Below are positions 36,236-47,065 of a DNA stretch of 64,000 bases, in pieces. Source of the DNA: Delphinapterus leucas (Eukaryota > Chordata > Mammalia > Artiodactyla > Monodontidae); NCBI RefSeq assembly GCF_002288925.2, contig NW_022098076.1, positions 79,548,216 through 79,612,215 of the forward strand, written 5' to 3'. The position numbers and the translations under genes are program-made. The notes beneath the pieces are model-generated. The model saw only the letters and a program-made list of their open reading frames with translations. It made no database searches and was not told the DNA's origin. How positions within the stretch are numbered: the first letter of the stretch is position 1; the number at the start of each line of letters is the position of its first letter.

Positions 36236-39200
36236 ATGGTCATAGGAACATAAATATCGATAATTACCTTAAAATTGAATGGATTAAATGCTCCAACCAA
36301 AAGACACAGTCTCACTGAATGGATACAAAAACAAGACCCATATATATGCTGTCTACAAGAGACCCACTTCAAACCTAGGGACACATACAGACCGAAGGTG
36401 AGGGGATAGAATAAGATATTCCATGCAAATGTAAATTAAAAGAAAGCTGGAGTAGCAACATTCATATCAGATAAAATAGACTTTAAAATAAAGAATGCTA
36501 CAAGAGACAAGGAAGGATGCTACATAATGATCAAGGGAACAATCCAAGAAGAAGATATAACAATTATAAATATATATGCACCCAACATAGGAGCACCTCC
36601 ATACATAAGGCAACTGCTAACAACTATAAAAGAGGAAATCAACAGTAACACAATAATAGTGGGGGACTTTAACACCTCACTTACACCAATGGACAGATCA
36701 TCCAGACTGAAAATTAATAAGGAAACACAAGCTTTAAATGACACTATAGACCAGATAGATTTAACTGATATTTACAGGACATTCCATCCAAAAACAGCAG
36801 ATTACACTTTCTTTTCAAGTGTACATGGAACATTCTCCAGGATAGATCACATCTTGGGTCACAAAAATCAAGCCTCGGTAAATTTAAGAAAACTGAAATC
36901 ATATCAAGCATCTATTCTGACCACAATACTATGAGATTAGAAATCAATTACAGGGAAAAAACGTAAAACATGCAAACACATGGAGGCTACACAATACGTT
37001 ACTAAATAACCAAGAGATCACTGAAGAAATCAAAGATGAAATAAAAAAATACCTAGAGACAAATGACAATGAAAACACAATGATCCAAAACCTATGGGAT
37101 GCAGCAAAAGCAGTTCTAAGAGGGACGTTTATAGCTATACAAGCCTACCTCAAGAAACAAGAAAAATGTCAAATAAACAATCTAACCTTGCACCTAAAGG
37201 AACTAGAGAAAGAAGAACAAACAAAATGCAAAGTTAGCAGAAGGGAAGAAATCATAAAGATCAGAGAAGAAATAAATGAAATAGAAACAAAGAAAACAGT
37301 AGCAAAGATCAAAAAAACTAAAAGCTGGTTCTTTGAGAAGATAAAAAAATTGATAAACCATTAGCGAGACTCATCAAGAAAAAGAGGGAGAGGACTCATA
37401 TCAATAAAATTAGAAATGAAAAAGAAGTAACAACTGACACTGCAGAAATACAAAGGATCATGAGAGATTACTACAAGCAACTCTATGCCAATAAAATGGA
37501 CAACCTGGAAAAAATGGACAAATTCTTAGAAATGAACAACCTGCCAAGACTGAATCAGGAAGAAATAGAAAATATAAACAGACCAATCACAAGCACTGAA
37601 ATTGAAACTGTGATTAAAAATCTTCCAACAAACAAAAGCCCAGGACCAGATGGCTTCACAGGCGAATTCTATCAATCATTTAGAGAAGAGCTAACACCTA
37701 TCCTTCTCAAACTCTTCCGAAATATAGCAGAGGGAGGAACACTCCCAAACTCATTCTACGAGGCCACCATCACCCTGATACCAAAACCAGACAAGGATGT
37801 CACAAAGAAAGAAAACTACAGGCCAATATCACTGATGAACATACATGCAAAAATCCTCAACAAAATACTAGCAAACAGAATCCAACAGCACACTAAAAGG
37901 ATCATACACCATGATCAAGTGGGGTTTATTCCAGGAATGCCAGGATTCTTCAATATACGCAAATCAATCAACGTGATACACCATATTAACAAATTGAAGG
38001 AGAAAAACCATAAGATCATCTCAATAGATGCAGAGAAAGCTTTCGACAAAATTCAACACCCATTTATGATAAAAACCCTGCAGAAAGTAGGCATAGAGGG
38101 AACTCTCCTCAACATAATAAAGGCCATATATAACAAACCCACAGCCAACATCGTCCTCAATGGTGAAAAACTGAAAGCATTTCCACTAAGATCAGGAACA
38201 AGACAAGGTTGCCCACTCTCACCACTCTTATTCAACAGAGTTTTGGACGTTTTAGCCACAGAAATCAGAGAAGAAAAGGAAATAAAAGGAATCCAAATCG
38301 GAAAAGAAGAAGTAAAGCTGTCACTGTTTGCAGATGACATGATACTGTACATAGAGAATCCTAAAGATGCTACCAGAAATCTAGTAGAGCTAATCAATGA
38401 ATTTGGTAATGTAGCAGGATACAAAATTAATGTACAGAAATCTCTGGCATTCCTATACACTAATGATGAAAAATCTGAAAGTGAAATCAAGAAAACACTC
38501 CCATTTACCATTGCAACAAAAATAATAAAATATCTAGGAATAAACCTACCTAAGGAGACAACAGACCTGTATGCAGAATATTATAAGACACTGATGAAAG
38601 AAGTTAAAGGTGATACAAATAGATGGAGAGATATACTATGTTCTTGGATTGGAAGAATCAACATTGTGAAAATGACTCTGCTACCCAAAGCAATCTACAG
38701 ATTCAATGCAATCCCTATCAAACTACCACTGGCATTTTTCACAGAACTAGAACAAAAAATTTCACAATTTGTATGGAAACACAAAAGACCCCGAATAGCC
38801 AAAGCAATCTTGAGAGCGAAAAACAGAGCTGGAGGAATCAGGCTCCCTGACTTCAGACTATACTACAAAGCTACAGTAGTCAAGAGAAAATGGTACTGGC
38901 ACAAAAACAGAAATACAGATCAATGGAACAGGATAGAAAGCCCAGAGATAAACCCACGCACATATGGTCACCTTATCTTTGATAAAGGAGGCAGGAATGT
39001 ACAGTGGAGAAAGGACAGCCTCTTCAATAAGTGGTGCTGGGAAAACTGGACAGCTACATGTAAAAGTATGAGATTAGAACAGTCCCTAACACCATACACA
39101 AAAATAAGCTCAAAATGGATTAAAGACTTAAATGTAAGGCCAGAAACTATCAAACTCTTAGAGGAAAACATAGGCAGAACACTCTATGACATAAATCACA

Positions 39201-40051
39201 GAAAAATCCTTATTGACCCACCTCCTAGAGAAATGTAAATAAAAACAAAAATAAACAAATGGGACTTAATGAAACTTCAAAGATTTTGCACAGTAAAGGA
39301 AACCATAAACAAGACCAAAAGACAACCCTCAGAATGGGAGAAAATAGTTTCAAATGAAGCAACTGTCAAAGGATTAATGTCCAAAATTTAAAAGCAGCTC
39401 ATGCAGCTCAATAACAAAAAAACAAACAACCCAATCCAAAAATGGGCAGAAGACCTAAATAGACATTTCTCCAAAGAAGATATACAGATTGCCAACAAAC
39501 ACATGAAAGGATGCTCAACATCACTAATCATTAGAGAAATGCAAATCAAAACTACAATGAGATATCATCTCACACCAGTCAGAATGGCCATCATCAAAAA
39601 ATCTAGAAACAATAAATGCTGGAGAGGGTGTGGAGAAAAGGGAACACTCTTGCACTGCTGGTGGGAATGTGAATTGGTTCAGCCACTATGGAGAACAGTA
39701 TGGAGGTTCCTTAAAAAAGTACAAATAGAACTACCATATGACCCAGCAATCCCACTACTGGGTATATACCCTGAGAAAACCAAAATTCAAAAAGAGTCAT
39801 GTACCAAAATGTTCATTGCAGCTCTATTTACAGTAGCCCGGAGATGGAAACAACCTAAGTGCCCATCATCAGATGAATGGATAAAGAAGATGTGGCACAT
39901 ATATACAATGGAATATTACTCAGCCATAAAAAGAAACGAAATTGAGCTATTTGTAATGAGGTGGATAGACCTAGAGTCTGTCATACAGAGTGAAGTAAGT
40001 CAGAAAGAAAAAGACAAATACCGTATGCTAACACATATATATGGAATTTAA
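36236..40051 (+). pseudogene. L1 ORF2 (endonuclease-reverse transcriptase), broken
   Basis: ORF2p nicks target DNA and reverse-transcribes L1 RNA there. From ATG 36236 the order is: AP-type endonuclease (CLQETHF with its catalytic Glu near 36350; VGDFNTSL near 36660; SRIDHILGHK near 36838), reverse transcriptase, and the C-terminal Cys region [18 protein letters not shown] (C-x3-C-x7-H-x4-C). The endonuclease part is disabled by TAA 36251, TAG 36407, TAA 36437, and frameshifts near 36863 (+2) and 36961 (-1). A third shift (-1) is near 37345. From 37460 a 592-codon frame stays open through the whole [28 protein letters not shown] and the catalytic FADD at 38327-38338. Two nonsense codons (TAA 39236, TAA 39389) then split off the last 216 codons. 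The size, about 1270 codons, is normal for ORF2. Confidence 0.93.
37460..39238 (+). pseudogene. Open RT segment of L1 ORF2
   Basis: The longest open frame in the window, 592 codons. It covers the finger, palm and thumb of the L1 reverse transcriptase, with all visible catalytic residues kept: Asp in DAEKAFD and the two Asp of FADD. The start at 37460 is an internal Met of ORF2 and not a true initiation site. The stop at 39236 is a nonsense change at a codon where related L1 copies read on into NKNKINKWDL. Its openness suggests a modest age rather than function, as neighbouring domains are broken. It is not a retron, group II intron or telomerase RT: the DAEKAFD/FADD pair with the C-terminal Cys motif downstream is typical of L1. 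Confidence 0.9.
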
Positions 40052-40425
40052 GAAAAAAAAATGTCATGAAGAAACTAGAGGTAAGACAGGAATAAAGACA
40101 CAGACCTACTGGAGAACGGACTTGAGGATATGGGGAGGGGGAAGGGTGAGCTGTGACAGGGCGAGAGAGAGTCACGGACATATATACACTACCAAACGTA
40201 AAATAGATAGCTAGTGGGAAGCAGCCGCATAGCACAGGGAGATCAGCTCAGTGCTTTGTGACCGCCTGGAGGGGTGGGATACGGAGGGTGGGAGGGAGGG
40301 AGACGCAAGAAGGAAGAGATATGGGAACATATGTATATGTATAACTGATTCACTTTGTTATAAAGCAGAAACTAACACACCATTGTAAAGCAATTATACC
40401 CCAATAAAGATGTTAATAAAGAAAA
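40052..40425 (+). other. L1 3-prime UTR
   Basis: Follows the HIYGI stop of ORF2. It contains gatatggggagggggaaggg and gtgggagggagggaga (G-rich, as in most L1 3-prime UTRs), then ctgattcactttgttataaa and ccccaataaag, the polyadenylation region. Confidence 0.85.
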
Positions 40426-41130
40426 AACTACAAACAGAAATACCATATGACCCAGTAATCCCATTACTGGGCATATACCCTGAGAAAACCAAAATTCAAA
40501 AAGAGTCATGTACCAAAATGTTCATTGCAGCTCTATTTACAATAGCCCGGAGATGGAAACAACCTAAGTGTGCATCATCAGATGAATGGATAAAGAAGAT
40601 GTGGCACATATATACAATGGAATATTACTCAGCCATAAAAAGAAACAAAATTGAGTTATTTGTAGGGAGGTGGTGGACCTAGAGTCTGTCATACAGAGTG
40701 AAGTAAGTCAGAAAGAGAAAGACAAATACCGTATGCTAACACATATATATGGAATCTAAGAAAAAAAAAATGTCATGAAGTACCTAGGGGTAAGATGGGA
40801 ATAAAGACACAGGCCTACTAGAGAATGGACTTGAGGATATGGGGAGGGAGAAGGGTAAGCTGTGACAAAGTGAGAGAGTGGCATGGACATATATACACTA
40901 CCAAACGTAAAATAGATAGCTAGTGGGAAGCAGCCACATAGCACAGGGAGATCAGCTCGGTGCTTTGTGACCACCTGGATGGGTGGGATAGGGAGGGTGG
41001 GAGGGAGGGAGATGCAAGAGGGAGGAGATATGGGAACATATGTATAACTGATTCACTTTGTTACAAAGCAGAAACTAACACACCATTGTAAAGCAATTAT
41101 ACTCCAATAAAGATGTAAAAAAATTTTTTT
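40426..41130 (+). mobile_element. Second copy of L1 3-prime end (tandem)
   Basis: Starts inside ORF2 at an A-run (aaaaaactacaaacag) and repeats 39714-40420 at a spacing of about 713 bp, through ORF2 end and the same G-rich UTR to ccaataaagatgt and an A/T-rich tail. It shares with the upstream element unusual variants such as cccggagatggaaacaacct and catcatcagatgaatgg, but differs at several sites (stop before HIYGI through a changed rwMDL stretch). No target duplication is visible at the junction. Confidence 0.9.
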
Positions 41131-41145
41131 AAATTAAAAAAAAAA

Positions 41146-42159
41146 AAAATGGAACCTAATGAAATTTCAAAGCTTTTGCACAGCAAAGGAAATCATAAAC
41201 AAGACGAAGAGACAACCCCCAGAATGGGAGAAAATATTTGCAAACGAATCAACGGACAAAGGATTAATCTCCAAAATATATAAACAGCTCATGCAGCTCC
41301 ATATTAAAAAAACAAACAACCCAATCCAAAAATGGGCAGAAGACCTAAATAGACATTTCTCCAAAGAAGACATACAGATGGCCAGGATGCACATGAAAAA
41401 CTGCTCAACATCACTAATTATTAGAGAAATGCAAATCAAAACTACAATGAGGTATCACCTCACACCAGTTATAATGGGCATCATCAGAAAATCTACAAAC
41501 AACAAATGCCGGAGAGGGTGTGGAGAAAAGGGAACCCTCTTGCACTGTTGGTGGGAATGTAAACTGATATAGCCACTATGGAGAACAGTATGGAGGTTCC
41601 TTAAAAAACTAAAAATAGAATTACCATATGATCCAGCAATCCCACTACTGGGCATATACTCAGAGAAAACCATAATTCAAAAAGACACATTCACCCCAAT
41701 GTTCATTGCAGCACTATTTACAATATCCAGGTCATGGAAGCAACCTAAATGCCCATCGACAGATGAATGCATAAAGAAGATGTGGTACATATATACAATG
41801 GAATATTACTCAGCCATAAAAAGGAACAAAATTGGGTCATTTGTAGAGACGTGGATGGATCTAGAGACTGTCATATAGAGTGAAGTAAGTCAGAAAGAGT
41901 AAAACAAATATCGTATATTAACGCATATATGTGGAACCTATAAAAATGGTACAGATGAACCGGTTTGCAGGGCAGAAATTGAGACACAGATGTAGAGAAC
42001 AAACGTATGGACACCAATGGGGGAAAGCGGTGGGGGTGGGGTGGGGATGGTGGTGTGATGAATTGGGAGATTGGGATTGACATGTATGCACTGATGTGTA
42101 TAAAATGGATAACTAATAAGAACCTGCTGTATTAAAAAATTAATAAAATAAAATTTTTT
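41146..42159 (+). mobile_element. Third L1 3-prime end, different UTR type
   Basis: 5-prime truncated. Begins tggaacctaatgaaatttca in the C-terminal part of ORF2, with an open 137-codon frame (41159-41572) ending in the Cys region ([20 protein letters not shown]). A stop follows, then an ORF2 tail and a UTR unlike its two left neighbours: gaaccggtttgcagggcaga, ggacaccaatgggggaaagc, gattgggattgacatgtatg, ggataactaataagaacctg. Hence a separate insertion of another L1 subfamily into the A/T-rich tail of the preceding copy. A possible target duplication (ttttttaaa words on both sides) is too simple to trust. Confidence 0.9.
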
Positions 42160-42169
42160 AAAAAGTTAA

Positions 42170-42368
42170 GGGCTTCCCTGGTGGCGCAGTGGTTGAGAGT
42201 CCGCCTGCCAATGCACTGGACACGGGTTCATGCCCCGGTCCAGGAAGATCCCACATGCCGTGGAGCGGCTGGGCCCATGAGCCATGGCCGCTGAGCCTGC
42301 GCGTCCGGAGCCTGTGCTCCGCAACGGGAGAGGTCACAACAGTGAGAGGCCCGCGTACCGCAAAAAAA
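42170..42368 (+). mobile_element. CHR-type SINE (short form)
   Basis: Starts gggcttccctggtggcgcag (A box tggcgcagtgg), B-box-like ggttcatgccc, body as at 5477, ends gtaccgcaaaaaaa. Flanked by aaaaagttaa at 42160-42169 and again at 42363-42372. Few differences from the other short-form copies, so young. Inserted at the tail of the third L1. Confidence 0.94.
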
Positions 42369-42372
42369 GTTA

Positions 42373-44254
42373 AAAGATATATATGTAAATAAAAACATTC
42401 TGATTTCTGCCTACAGGTTTGGGCAGATACTGTAACCACAGAAAAAAAAGAAGGGAATGCCTTAACCAAACCCCCATTTCTCTCATGGCTTGTGGGGGGC
42501 CTCTCCCCTGGTCAGGGTGTCTGGGCTGGGGGTTAAGGGCCATTATGTATAATGTTTGCTGTGAATTTTTGGCATGGAAGCTGCATGAGTTCAAGAAGTT
42601 CTGTTTTATTCCTAGTTTAGTAATAATTTGTATCATAAATAAATAACAAATTTTTTTAAGAGAAAAATAAACTGTTTATCATTTAGAAAAGAAACATGGA
42701 GAGTGGTTTCTGCTGGAACATGTTGGATATATTCTGTGCAAAAGCTTCAAAAAATTCTTCCAGTTTGAAATTATTATCAATCTGCCAACTTGGCTACAAG
42801 CCAGATGGGTACAGATATTTGGTGCTCATTTATATAATTTACTGTTGACTTTGAGAATAAGATGTATGTTGGACCATCCTAGGATGCATATCAAAAAAGT
42901 AGAATGATTACCCAGTGAAAAGTTACAGTTCTAATTTCATTTTAAAAAGTAGACATGCTATAATCTAGAAAGACAAAGGAAGATTCACAACACACGTTAA
43001 AAATATAAAAATTAATAGGAAATAAAACTGAATAGTTTAGAAATTATTTTTCAACGTTCACCAAATCTTTGGGGAATCTTATAAAATGCCTTGGAGTGGT
43101 GCCCAATTACCACGTTTGCTACAATTCAGCTCTTTTCCCCAGAGGTATTAATTGAGATTGTAGGGTACACAGAGCAAAACTTGGAGACTCAGCTTTTTAC
43201 CTTTTTTAAAAGGTTTAAGACAGAATTTGTTTTTTTCAAACAAGCTTTTATCTGTATGTGGGCACATGTACATATGTGTTGTGTAAGTATGTATATGTAT
43301 ATTTTTACAAGAAGATAAATTGTGCCTGTTCTCTTTGGACCCTAACTACAAAAATGTAATGAACCAGTCTGTTGTGGACCAACATATTTAGGGCTTGTAC
43401 ACTCCCCACACTCTGGATTCAGCACTGCTTGGAATCCAACCATAATTTCAGGTTAGCCTTAATTTTATAAAAGTGCAGTTGCTATTTTCCTTTGGCTCCA
43501 ACCTTTTGTGATAAAATGCAAAGAATCAACGCATTGTTTCACATCACTCACTTTCAAAATTATATTTCAGTTACAGTAATAGAAAAGCTTCTTTCTATAC
43601 TGACATCTACTCCAGTTTTCAAAAGCAAATACATAAAAAACACATTTCAAGAATGAAAAGATGATACAAGGACATAAGTAATAATTGCACGGTAAGTTTT
43701 ATCAGCCCCAGTGACAGTGCTCTGGCAAAGACATTGGTTTATCATTCGAAGCAAGTAGTTCTATGTTTGTGAATGGCAGAATGAGACCAGCTTCGACTGG
43801 TTTATGAAGTGATTTTTTTCTTTCTACTGAATGATTGAGACAAAGGACCAGCAGGAGATACCACTATCTATAGGAGATACCACTCTCTATCCAAGTGTCA
43901 ACTCTTTTTATTACTTTCGTTTTGTTTCTAGTGCGGACATTGTTGCCTCATTCACCATCTGCTAATGTGAAGTAGGAAATGTTTAACTCTGGGCTACTCT
44001 GGATGAATTGCCCCGAGAAAGTAATTTAATAGTTACTATCCTTCTTACCTGCTGCTTTGAGTGTCAGGGAGGGAAAATGTTGCAGCCCTGGGAGTCAGCA
44101 GGGAACATGTCTGTATTCATCTTTGTATACTCTTTTAAGTCTAGCATGGTCCCCGGGACAAAGGAGGCACGAAAAAGAAATTGTAGAATCAAGTTGAAAC
44201 AGACTCTAAACCTGTTGGAAAGGCAGGAAAATGTGATGGGAACAGCATGAAGCC
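42373..44254. other. Unassigned AT-rich sequence
   Basis: No gene or repeat family recognised. Holds a small direct duplication at 43853-43890. Confidence 0.5.
43853..43890. repeat. 19-bp tandem duplication
   Basis: Two adjacent units, aggagataccactatctat (43853-43871) and aggagataccactctctat (43872-43890), 18 of 19 identical. Confidence 0.95.
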
Positions 44255-44420
44255 AGTCTCTTAATCCTGACTCTGCCATTTACAAACTGAATAGACTATG
44301 GATGTACTTTGTAACCTCTTTGAAACTCAGTTTGCCCACCTATCAAATGGTAATAACCAACCTCTACCTTACAAGGCTGAAATGTGTATTAAATAATAGT
44401 GTATGTAAACTGCCAATTAC
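44255..44420 (+). repeat. MIR SINE
   Basis: Order: cttaatcctgactctgccat, ttgaaactcagtttgcccac, ctatcaaatggtaataacca, ccttacaaggctgaaatgtg, attaaataatagtgtatgta. Plus-strand MIR, moderately preserved. Confidence 0.8.
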
Positions 44421-44576
44421 CAAAAGAAGGATGGTGGGCCAGGCTATCTCTTATTAGATTTAGGCAAGAGAGAGACTGGTCTAGAAAAATAATCTTCTGT
44501 CTTCCTCTTCCCCCCAACTTTTATAGAGGCAAAAAGATTCCAAGTGTTGCTTTAAAAAGTGCGTGAGGGCGCACTG

Positions 44577-44578
<2 letters not shown>

Positions 44579-44622
<44 letters not shown>
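44579..44622. repeat. (AC)22 microsatellite
   Basis: Twenty-two uninterrupted AC units. Long and pure enough to be length-polymorphic. It also gives spurious VCVCVC runs in the minus-strand frames around it. Confidence 0.97.
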
Positions 44623-44624
<2 letters not shown>

Positions 44625-45574
44625 CTCAAAAGGCAGCCCGAAGCCAGAAGGACATGAAGGGAGATTAGAGACAAGATTGATCCACCAATTCTTCTTGTTA
44701 TTAAACACAGGCTTTGAGCTGATCTCTGTGTTTGTATTGATAGTTTTTCATTCTTGTTTCTCCTCAGCCCCCACCTCCACATCAACTGGGAGAACCACTT
44801 CTTCCTCTCCCCACCAGCTGCCACCCAGCTCACTGTTTAACCAATTGTCCTTACAGCCATATAAGGATTCCCCCAAAACATCAAGGGTCAGGACATCAGT
44901 CCTAATTCCACACTTCTCACTGTGCAGTACCAGCGCCCCTGGGTGGATCAGTACATCTTGGGCACAAGTAGCCTCAGACAAAAGCAGAGTACCTATTTTC
45001 CTTGAGGATTTGGACTACAGAGCAATATTTTTATACTAAAACAAATACAAACAAATTATGGAATAAAATGTAATATTCTCATGAATTTTTAAGACAAAAT
45101 AGTGGATGTTAAAGAAAATTCAAGCAAGATGGCATTGGGCAGGACCCTAGGCTAGATCCTAAATGCTCCATTTCCTAACACATGAGTATGCTTTCCCTCT
45201 TTTGGACATTCAGAGTACTTTGCAGATAGTGACGGAGAAGCACTGCCTAATGGATTTCCTTTGATACGGCTTTAAGTGTTTCATAAGAAAGTGGGTGTTC
45301 TCAGGAAAAAGCTGTGTCCCTGAAGGTAGAATTCCACTGGACCAAATAACACAAGACATTCTAACATAGTATTTTGCCCTCTACCTCTATTTCCAGTTGC
45401 TGATTTGTAACACATAGTGTTAATTTTAAAGCAACTAGAAAATCTATCAGGAGAAAAATATTATGTGCAGCCACAAATATAGCTAGTAAAAATTGCTGAA
45501 TGCAAATTGGCTATTTTAGCCCAATTTTATGCACTTGTACAATATTATATATTCTTAATAAAATAACTTATTTA
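44623..45574. other. Unassigned sequence
   Basis: No supported gene. The 120-codon frame at 44677-45039 and its minus-strand shadow have no recognisable domain. Confidence 0.45.
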
Positions 45575-45679
45575 ACAAGTATTCATGCAGCAAACATTAT
45601 GGAGAAGCTACTATGTGCAAATCATTTCGAGTCACACAAAAAGGAATAAAATATGAGTTTTACTATCAAGAAATCAACA
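45575..45679 (-). repeat. L2 3-prime end, minus strand
   Basis: Phrases acaagtattcatgcagcaaa, gctactatgtgcaaatcatt and ctatcaagaaatcaacaatc resemble the reverse-complement L2 tail. Its right side is cut by the DNA transposon at 45688. Confidence 0.4.
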
Positions 45680-45687
45680 ATCTGAAT

Positions 45688-46023
45688 AAGTGTTGTCCAA
45701 CAGAAAAATAATGTAAGGCACATATATAATTTTAAACTTCTAGTATCTATATTACTAACATGAAAAAGAAATAGGTGAAACAAATTTAAATAATTTAATA
45801 TTAAATAAATAATATATTTATTGAACCCAGTATGTCTAAAATATCATCATTTCAACATGAAATTAGATAAAAAATATTAAGGAGATATTGTGTATTCCTT
45901 TTTCATTACTGAGACTTGGAAATTCGGTGTTTTCCACTTACAGTTCATCTCTATTTGGACTAGCCACATTGCCAGGGATCAACAGCCACATATGACTAGT
46001 GGCTACTATATTGGATAGCACAG
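45688..46023. mobile_element. Non-autonomous hAT-like DNA transposon
   Basis: A 336-bp element with imperfect terminal inverted repeats: aagtgttgtccaacaga at the left, and ctgtgctatccaatata as the reverse complement of the right end. The target duplication is 8 bp, atctgaat (45680-45687) and atctggat (46024-46031), one mismatch; 8 bp is the hAT superfamily size. The interior is AT-rich and non-coding, with gccacatatgactagtggct near the right end. I recognise the gtgctgtccaatagaac-type terminus as a common mammalian MER family but cannot name it safely. Confidence 0.75.
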
Positions 46024-46031
46024 ATCTGGAT

Positions 46032-46342
46032 CATTTACAAATATTTGTTAAGCACATAATTATAGAGTTACAGGTGCTTTACTAGTTCCTGAAGATATAA
46101 TGGTGAACGAGATATTATCCCTGACCCCAGAGAACACAAGTGAGGATGACAAAGAAGAAGTAAAAAATGATTACAAGTGGTATGTTTTACTACAAAAAAA
46201 AAAATCAAACAAGGTACTGAAGTAGATACTATGGGTGGGAATGGGAATGAGAGTGGGAATGAGAGAAGAGGTAAGGGGCTCTATTTTAGATGGGGTTGTT
46301 GGGGAAGGTGTCCTTGTATAGATGGCATTTTTAAGCAGAAAC
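46032..46342 (-). repeat. L2 3-prime part, left of LTR
   Basis: Order: caaatatttgttaagcacat, gatataatggtgaacgagat, tatccctgaccccagagaac, ctattttagatggggttgtt, ggggaaggtgtccttgtata. Reverse complement of the L2 3-prime end. Continues beyond the LTR at 46725. Contains a small gggaatgagag duplication near 46235-46266. Confidence 0.75.
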
Positions 46343-46724
46343 TGTATTAGTGTCCTATTGCTGCTGTAAGAAATAACCACAACCTCAGTGGCTTAAAGCA
46401 ACACAAATTTATTATCTTACAGTTCAGATGTCAGAAGTCTGAAATGAGTCTCATGGAGCTAAAATCAAGATGATTGCAGGGCTGTGTTCCTTCTGGAGGC
46501 TCTATGGGAAAATTCATTCCTTGCCTTTGTCAGTTTCTAGAGGCTGCCCACGTTCCTTGGCTTGTGGCCGCCTTCATCTTTAAAGCCAGCAATCATACCC
46601 CCTCCGCTTCCAAGATCCTTAGCTTAATCACATCTGCAAAGTCTCTTTTGCCATGTAAGGTAACAGAGTCCTAGTTAAGGGATTAGAACATGGACATTTC
46701 TGGGAGGCCGTCATCTGCTTATCA
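46343..46724 (-). mobile_element. Solo MLT1-type MaLR LTR inside L2
   Basis: TG...CA boundaries: minus-strand start tgataagcagatgacggcct at 46724, end cactaataca at 46343. Typical internal words in plus-strand reading are tattgctgctgtaagaaata, cagtggcttaaagcaacaca, ctagaggctgcccacgttcc, ttaatcacatctgcaaagtc and ttttgccatgtaaggtaaca. A 5-bp target duplication, gaaac (46338-46342) and caaac (46725-46729), differs by one base. Solo LTR, no internal region. Confidence 0.85.
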
Positions 46725-47065
46725 CAAACCTGAAGGGTAAGAAGTAGAAAAAGAGTGGTTGAATCTGAATCTAGAGTAAGAAAGAACTTGGAAAATTCAA
46801 GGAACTGAAAGATCAGTGTTGCAAGAAGTACAGAATGCAAGAGGAAGAATGGTGTAGGACAGGCTGGGAGCAGGGCAGGGCCAGATCACACAGGACTTTC
46901 AGGCCATGGTAAGGAATTTGGGTTTATTCTATTACAGCTGGGAGCTGCTGAATGCTTTTAAGCGGTAGACTCAAATAATTCATTTCATGTAATAAATGAA
47001 TCAGCCTAATTGCTAGAGGAAGCTGGATCAGAGTGGAACATGAGTGGAAGTAGAAAGACCAATGA
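46725..47065 (-). repeat. L2, right of LTR
   Basis: Continues the L2 copy interrupted by the LTR: gcaagaagtacagaatgcaa, agggcagggccagatcacac, aggactttcaggccatggta, aggaatttgggtttattcta, tgctgaatgcttttaagcgg. Reverse complement of the coding-region end of L2. Confidence 0.78.

Larger units (their letters stand above)
34365..40425 (+). mobile_element. Near-full-length L1 LINE
   Basis: About 6.06 kb, with the L1 layout in order: 5-prime UTR-like region from aaccaagatggtggagtaga (34378) to 35275, ORF1 (35276-36177), a 58-bp spacer, ORF2 (36236-40051), and a 3-prime UTR ending ccccaataaagatgtt. Wording matches the L1 lineage abundant in cetartiodactyls. A promoter-like 5-prime UTR of about 0.9 kb is present, but whether the extreme 5-prime end is complete is unclear. 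No target duplication found. The element lacks its own long poly(A), because the 3-prime end runs straight into a second copy of its own tail (40426). Both ORFs are broken, so it cannot move itself. Confidence 0.93.

Noticed and set aside
38053..38511. 152-codon minus-strand frame under the L1 reverse transcriptase
   Set aside because: Shadow of ORF2. It has no features of its own.
37460..39238. Long RT frame as a possible novel reverse-transcriptase system
   Set aside because: Motifs, position between endonuclease and Cys region, and the surrounding UTRs identify it as ordinary L1 ORF2.
39401..41572. Repeated similar blocks at 39.4, 40.4 and 41.2 kb, as in an array
   Set aside because: They are L1 3-prime ends of hundreds of bases with UTRs, not a CRISPR array or satellite.
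44481..44833. Minus-strand frames with long VCVCVC runs
   Set aside because: Direct product of the (AC)22 repeat.
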